Translations under genes and position numbers: made by a program
Shown here: one piece after another, positions 61,794-64,000 of the stretch
Numbering within the stretch: the stretch's first letter is position 1
Layout: each line of letters starts with the position of its first letter
Assembly: GCF_004683905.1 (NCBI RefSeq)
Contig: NZ_CP038438.1
Coordinates: 4,898,001-4,962,000, forward strand
Direction: 5' to 3'
DNA: 64,000 nt
From: Pseudomonas fluorescens
Lineage (GTDB): Bacteria; Pseudomonadota; Gammaproteobacteria; Pseudomonadales; Pseudomonadaceae
The notes under the pieces: model-generated
Told to the model about the DNA's origin: nothing
The model's input: the letters and a program-made list of their open reading frames with translations, nothing else
Databases searched by the model: none

Positions 61794-62681
61794 TTACGGC
61801 GCGTACGTCAGCAGCAGCTCGGCCGGCACCTTGAAGTCCAGGGACATCATGACGCTCAGGGCGGTGATAGTGAAGATCGAGAACACGAACAGCTTGCGTG
61901 CCCAGACCGTGTCATCCACTGCCTTGTAGCCGGTCCAGGCCATGTACAACCAGTACATGCCCATGGCCGCGGCGACCGCGAGGTAGCTCATGCCGGCGTA
62001 ACCGCTGAAGGTCAGCATCAAGGTCGCCACGAGGAACGCCAGGATGTAGAGCAGGATGTGCTTCTTGGCCACTTCGATTCCGCGCTTGACGGGCAGCACC
62101 GGAATCGATGCGGCCAGGTAGTCGTTGAAGCGGAAGATCGCGATGGCGTAGGAATGCGGCATCTGCCACAGGCTGAACATCACCAGCAGGGTCAGTGCGG
62201 CCATGTCGAAGCTGTTGGTTACGGCAACGTAACCGATCACTGGCGGCATGGCGCCCGACAGACTGCCCACCAGCGTGCCGTGAACCGACTTGCGCTTGAG
62301 GTACAGGCTGTAGAAGCCGACGTAGATGATGAAGCCGATTACCGCGAACAGGGCGGCCAACGGGTTGGCCACCTTGTACAACAAGGCAACGCCGAGAACA
62401 CCCAGGATGGTCGCGTAGACCAGGGCCAGTTTCAGGGAGATCAAGCCCTGCACCAGCACCCGGTTCTTGGTGCGTTCCATCTTCAGGTCGATGTCGCGGT
62501 CGATGCAGTTGTTGAACACGCAACCGGAGGCCACAACCAGGGATGTGCCGATCATGGCGGCCAGGAACACCGCCAGATCTACATGCCCTTTCGAGGCCAG
62601 GAAGAACCCGCCTGCCACAGAAAGCACGTTACCGAAAATGATCCCCGGTTTGGTGATTTGGATAAAGTGCTTGAGCGACAT
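61794..62681 (-). CDS. cyoE: heme O synthase (protoheme IX farnesyltransferase)
   Basis: 295 residues, seven or more membrane segments. A UbiA-family prenyltransferase. The first Asp-rich motif is in NNCIDRDIDLKMERTKNR, and the second is in the DDTVW-type region. It supplies heme O for the bo3 oxidase encoded just upstream. Starts 10 bases after cyoD. Confidence 0.97.
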   Translation of the reverse strand: MSLKHFIQITKPGIIFGNVLSVAGGFFLASKGHVDLAVFLAAMIGTSLVVASGCVFNNCIDRDIDLKMERTKNRVLVQGLISLKLALVYATILGVLGVALLYKVANPLAALFAVIGFIIYVGFYSLYLKRKSVHGTLVGSLSGAMPPVIGYVAVTNSFDMAALTLLVMFSLWQMPHSYAIAIFRFNDYLAASIPVLPVKRGIEVAKKHILLYILAFLVATLMLTFSGYAGMSYLAVAAAMGMYWLYMAWTGYKAVDDTVWARKLFVFSIFTITALSVMMSLDFKVPAELLLTYAP

Positions 62682-62691
62682 CGGGTCTACC

Positions 62692-63027
62692 TCACTTCGC
62701 CATCATGTACGTGTGGATGCTGAACATGATCCACAGCGACAGGCCAACCAGCAGCAGGATCACGATGGCCGTAAAGACAAACGCGATCACGTTGTTACGT
62801 TGTGCAATCGAACGGTCCAGGTGCAGGAAGTAGTACAGGTGAACAATCACCTGGATTACTGCGAACAACAGAACGATTGCCAGCGTGGTCGACTTCGGCA
62901 AGGTCGGAAACATCACCAGGCCGAACGGGATGGCAGTCAGGATCACCGACAGGATGAAGCCGATGGCGTACGACTTTACGCTGCCGTGGCCAGCATCATG
63001 GCTGTCATGGGAGTGTGCATTAGCCAT
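62692..63027 (-). CDS. cyoD: cytochrome bo3 ubiquinol oxidase subunit IV
   Basis: 111 residues from the ATG at 63027, which overlaps the cyoC stop by one base. A His-rich N-terminus (NAHSHDSHDAGHGSVKSY) precedes three membrane segments (AIGFILSVILTAIPFGLVMF, LAIVLLFAVIQVIVHLYYFLHLD, VIAFVFTAIVILLLVGLSLWIMF). Assembles with CyoA-C. Confidence 0.96.
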   Translation of the reverse strand: MANAHSHDSHDAGHGSVKSYAIGFILSVILTAIPFGLVMFPTLPKSTTLAIVLLFAVIQVIVHLYYFLHLDRSIAQRNNVIAFVFTAIVILLLVGLSLWIMFSIHTYMMAK

Positions 63028-63650
63028 TACAGAGTCCCCATCAGGTAAACAACGGTGAATACGCAGATCCACACCACGTCCAGGAAGTGCCAGAACAGGC
63101 TCAGGCAGCTCAGACGGGTCTTGTTGGTCGCCGTCAGGCCGTGCTTGTTGACCTGGTACATCATGATGCCCATCCAGATCAGACCCGCAGATACGTGCAG
63201 ACCGTGGGTACCGACCAGGGTGAAGAACGCCGACAGGAAGCCCGAACGGCTAGGACCGAAGCCCTCGGAGATCAGCAGGTGGAACTCGTTGATCTCCATG
63301 GCGATGAAGCCTGCGCCGAGCAGGAAGGTCATGAACAACCAGCCCAGAACCTGCTGCTTCTTGCCTTTGTACAACGCCAGCATGGCGAAGCCGTAGGTGA
63401 TCGAACTGAACAACAGCAGAGCGGTTTCGCCCAGCACGTATGGCAGTTCGAAAATGTCGTGGCCCGACGGGCCACCGGCGACGTTGTTTACCAGTACTGC
63501 GTACACCGCGAAGATCGACGCAAACAGAATGCAGTCGGTCATCAGGTAGAGCCAGAAACCGTATACGGTCATCTCGCCCGAGTCGTGGTGATGGTCATCG
63601 TGCCCATGGTCACCATGGGCGTGTCCAACATTGGTCACTAAGTTCGACAT
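63027..63650 (-). CDS. cyoC: cytochrome bo3 ubiquinol oxidase subunit III
   Basis: 207 residues, five membrane segments. A His-rich N-terminus (HAHGDHGHDDHHHDSGE) precedes VYGFWLYLMTDCILFASIFAVYAVL, the family signature, and THGLHVSAGLIWMGIMM. Second in the visible run cyoB-C-D-E; 3 bases after cyoB. Confidence 0.97.
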   Translation of the reverse strand: MSNLVTNVGHAHGDHGHDDHHHDSGEMTVYGFWLYLMTDCILFASIFAVYAVLVNNVAGGPSGHDIFELPYVLGETALLLFSSITYGFAMLALYKGKKQQVLGWLFMTFLLGAGFIAMEINEFHLLISEGFGPSRSGFLSAFFTLVGTHGLHVSAGLIWMGIMMYQVNKHGLTATNKTRLSCLSLFWHFLDVVWICVFTVVYLMGTL

Positions 63651-63653
63651 GGT

Positions 63654-64000
63654 TTAAGCCTGTTCCAACGAGGTTACACGGGTGGCATTGGCCGGGATTT
63701 TCCCTGCCGCGACCAGACGCTTGTGCTGCTCGGCTTCGATGCGCTCGATCGTTTCAACCGGAACCATGTAGCCCTGGTCGTCACGTGCGGCGTGGATCAC
63801 GAAGTAGATGACAGTGCCGGCCAGGCTGGCGATCGCCAACCACCAGATGTGCCAGATCATCGCGAAACCGAAGACGGTCAGCAGTGCGCCCATCACCACG
63901 CCAGTGGCGGTGTTGTTTGGCATGTGGATCGGCTCGTACTTGGCCGGAGCCTGGTACGCAGTACCGTTTTCCTTGGCTTCGGTGAACGGGTCGATGCAGT
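63654..64000 (-). CDS. cyoB: cytochrome bo3 ubiquinol oxidase subunit I, C-terminal part
   Basis: The frame is open to the window edge, so the 5' part lies outside. The visible 115 residues include PFTEAKENGTAYQAPAKYEPIHMPNNTA, membrane segments GVVMGALLTVFGFAMIWHIWW and LAIASLAGTVIYFVIHAARD, and the C-terminal ERIEAEQHKRLVAAGK. This matches the C-terminus of CyoB. Heme and copper ligands are upstream of the window. A Met at 63923 is internal, not a start. Confidence 0.93.
   Translation of the reverse strand, partial: CIDPFTEAKENGTAYQAPAKYEPIHMPNNTATGVVMGALLTVFGFAMIWHIWWLAIASLAGTVIYFVIHAARDDQGYMVPVETIERIEAEQHKRLVAAGKIPANATRVTSLEQA

Overview
The window is a stretch of chromosome from a Pseudomonas of the fluorescens group. 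This rests on gene content and order: an iscRSUA-hscBA-fdx-iscX block followed by ndk-rlmN-pilW-rodZ-ispG-hisS-yfgM-bamB-der, then queA-tgt-yajC-secDF, guaBA, and a cyo cluster read cyoB-C-D-E. High GC and several families of paired REP elements typical of fluorescent pseudomonads agree. Almost everything is core genome. I see no insertion sequence, prophage, CRISPR array or clearly broken gene.

Layout. 1-2300: end of a YhhN-like membrane protein, then cmoA-cmoB (wobble U34 modification). 2427-4300 (minus): a Tat-exported multicopper oxidase overlapping tadA. 4527-7469: a 980-residue toxin-like protein with a C-terminal domain resembling the EreA/ChaN/TIKI fold. 7552-10698 (minus): guaB-guaA. 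10815-13269: a small zinc-ribbon-like protein, and a TauE/SafE permease divergent from a LysR regulator. 13400-15607: xseA and a secreted M23 peptidase. 15905-17751: a 25-codon leader peptide ahead of leuA. 17920-19847 (minus): an omega-amidase overlapping a methionine/glutamine aminotransferase. 20118-21407: a lone delta-60 repeat protein. 21449-36480 (minus): der, bamB, yfgM, hisS, ispG, rodZ, pilW, rlmN, ndk and the isc cluster, with an IscR-type operator at the far end. 36721-38271 (minus): trmJ-cysE. 38417: suhB. 39480-45583 (minus): a glycine-zipper protein, secF, secD, yajC, tgt, queA. 45692: tRNA-Leu(CAA).

45943-54664 is the most accessory-looking part. It holds small unknown proteins, a tandem pair of related membrane proteins, a PhoD-like metallophosphatase, an ArgD-like aminotransferase divergent from a LysR gene, a GNAT protein and a small membrane protein. 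54666-60102 is a periplasmic methionine-sulfoxide repair operon (msrB-dipZ-msrA, minus), divergent from an OmpR-class two-component system. An unknown 233-residue protein, a RidA-family protein and the cyo ubiquinol oxidase genes close the window; cyoB is cut by the edge.

The most unusual items are the leuA leader peptide, whose C-terminal motif and scattered leucine codons suggest nascent-peptide arrest; the orphan toxin-like protein; the tandem membrane paralogs; the msr/two-component arrangement; and the leucine at the apparent axial position of the type 1 copper site in the oxidase.
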